Below, one piece after another: positions 23,237 through 23,860 of a DNA stretch of 23,860 nucleotides (position 1 is its first letter; each line of letters opens with the position of its first letter). Source of the DNA: CAYGZM01 sp964354365. GTDB lineage: Bacteria > Planctomycetota > Phycisphaerae > Sedimentisphaerales > Anaerobacaceae. The notes below the pieces were generated by a model. It searched no databases, was not told the DNA's origin, and was given only the letters and a program-made list of their open reading frames with translations. Where the stretch lies: contig CAYGZM010000054.1 in the NCBI GenBank assembly GCA_964354365.1, positions 1 through 23,860 on the forward strand, written 5' to 3'. The position numbers were made by a program, and so were the translations under genes.

Positions 23237-23860
23237 TGAAAAAGAAAATAGCAAAAGAACTAAGGCGACGCAAGCAAAGAATTCAATATCGTCTGCGTGA
23301 TATCAACTGGAAGGAACAGAGCAAGCCGATGTTCGCCGCCGGGAACATTCATTATGACATGGCGGGGCGAACGCGTGGCTTGGCTTATGGTGGTATCGGT
23401 GCGATGCACCTGCTGGCCAGGCAAACGGGGCTGGTAACGGCAATAGATGATAAATTGAGCCTGCTCAGACGGCATTTGCCATACTATGAATCGGATCATA
23501 TCCTCAACATCGCATACAACATCCTGTGCAACGGCGACTGCCTGGAGGACATCGAGCGGCTAAGAAACGATGAGGTCTATCTGGACGCTCTGGGCGCCCG
23601 GCGGATTCCCGACCCGACCACGGCGGGCGATTTCTGCCGGCGGTTCACGGAACAAGATGTGCAAACCTTAATGAATATCATCAATGAGGCGCGCTTAAGA
23701 GTCTGGGCAAATCAGCCTGATGAGTTCTTTGAGGAAGCTATCGTTGACGCAGACGGGACGATAGCCGGGACTACGGGTGAATGTAAAGAGGGGATGGACA
23801 TCTCTTATAAAGGCATCTGGGGCTATCATCCGTTGCTGATTTCGCTGGCGAATACGGCGG
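23236..23860 (+). CDS. IS1380-family transposase, 5' part
   Basis: The frame from GTG 23236 runs open to the window end (208 codons). The basic N-terminus (VKKKIAKELRRRKQRIQYRL) precedes segments typical of IS1380 transposases: LSLLRRHLPYYESDHILNIAYN, GDCLEDIERLRNDEVYLDALG, RRIPDPTTAGDFCRRFTEQD and IVDADGTIAGTTGECKEGMDI. Asp171 or Asp173 of VDADGT is the first residue of the DDE catalytic triad, and YKGIWGYHPLLISLAN follows. AAAAAGG lies eight bases before the start. The remaining half, with the other two acidic residues, is outside the window. The frame appears intact as far as seen. Confidence 0.9.
   Translation, partial: MKKKIAKELRRRKQRIQYRLRDINWKEQSKPMFAAGNIHYDMAGRTRGLAYGGIGAMHLLARQTGLVTAIDDKLSLLRRHLPYYESDHILNIAYNILCNGDCLEDIERLRNDEVYLDALGARRIPDPTTAGDFCRRFTEQDVQTLMNIINEARLRVWANQPDEFFEEAIVDADGTIAGTTGECKEGMDISYKGIWGYHPLLISLANTA

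Larger units (their letters stand above)
23100..23860 (+). mobile_element. IS1380-family insertion sequence, left part
   Basis: The transposase gene at 23236 and its noncoding 5' segment mark the left end of an IS1380-like element that continues beyond the window. The exact terminal repeat cannot be placed; the start given here is a guess within 23070-23150. It stands head-to-head with the nucleotide-binding-domain gene, whose N-terminus seems absent. Confidence 0.6.

Overview
The window looks like chromosome from a planctomycete, probably a Phycisphaerae/Sedimentisphaerales-type bacterium. This is inferred from three things: a pectin/galacturonate gene set built around a UxaE-type tagaturonate epimerase, a dnaN-dciA-gyrB block, and AT-rich low-complexity intergenic repeats whose spurious translations I associate with such genomes. 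No rRNA, tRNA or CRISPR array was found. Housekeeping genes are GC-rich. The AbiE locus and the right end are more AT-rich and look acquired.

Layout. (1) 1-1510, minus strand: hemL (glutamate-1-semialdehyde aminomutase), followed with a 4-nt ATGA overlap by a broken Fic-family gene that runs to the window edge. (2) 2078-6207, plus: a replication block of dnaN, a DciA-like DUF721 gene and a long gyrB; recF and dnaA are not here. (3) 6521-7326: a TPR lipoprotein and its rho-independent terminator, then a fold-back MITE-like repeat. (4) 7618-13409, plus: a pectin-use cluster of sodium:solute symporter, secreted-type alpha/beta hydrolase, GH28-like beta-helix hydrolase and UxaE. Together they would deacylate and cut pectic oligomers, import uronates and convert tagaturonate to fructuronate. 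(5) 13410-15517: a type IV AbiE-like toxin-antitoxin pair in an unusual convergent arrangement. Three long palindromes lie upstream of the antitoxin; they share one core but have different self-complementary arms. (6) 15769-18293: ftsK, preceded by a ten-codon leader ORF and a possible two-way RNA hairpin. (7) 18714-19766: rlmN, perhaps leaderless. (8) 19767-20665: a repeat-filled gap of about 900 bases with no convincing gene. (9) 20666-23063, minus: a three-gene operon that is the most novel part. It reads, in order, a nucleoside-deoxyribosyltransferase/TIR-like domain protein that appears to lack its N-terminus, a 57-residue three-cysteine peptide gene found by reading the sequence, and a radical SAM/SPASM protein ending in a PqqD-like RiPP recognition element. 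(10) 23236-23860, plus: the 5' part of an IS1380-family transposase, placed so that its insertion may have removed the start of the operon.

The two accessory systems deserve attention: a candidate peptide-modification (RiPP) operon with an unusual nucleotide-binding-type partner, and the rearranged AbiE locus with its palindrome family. All functions are read from recognised motifs; no database search was made.
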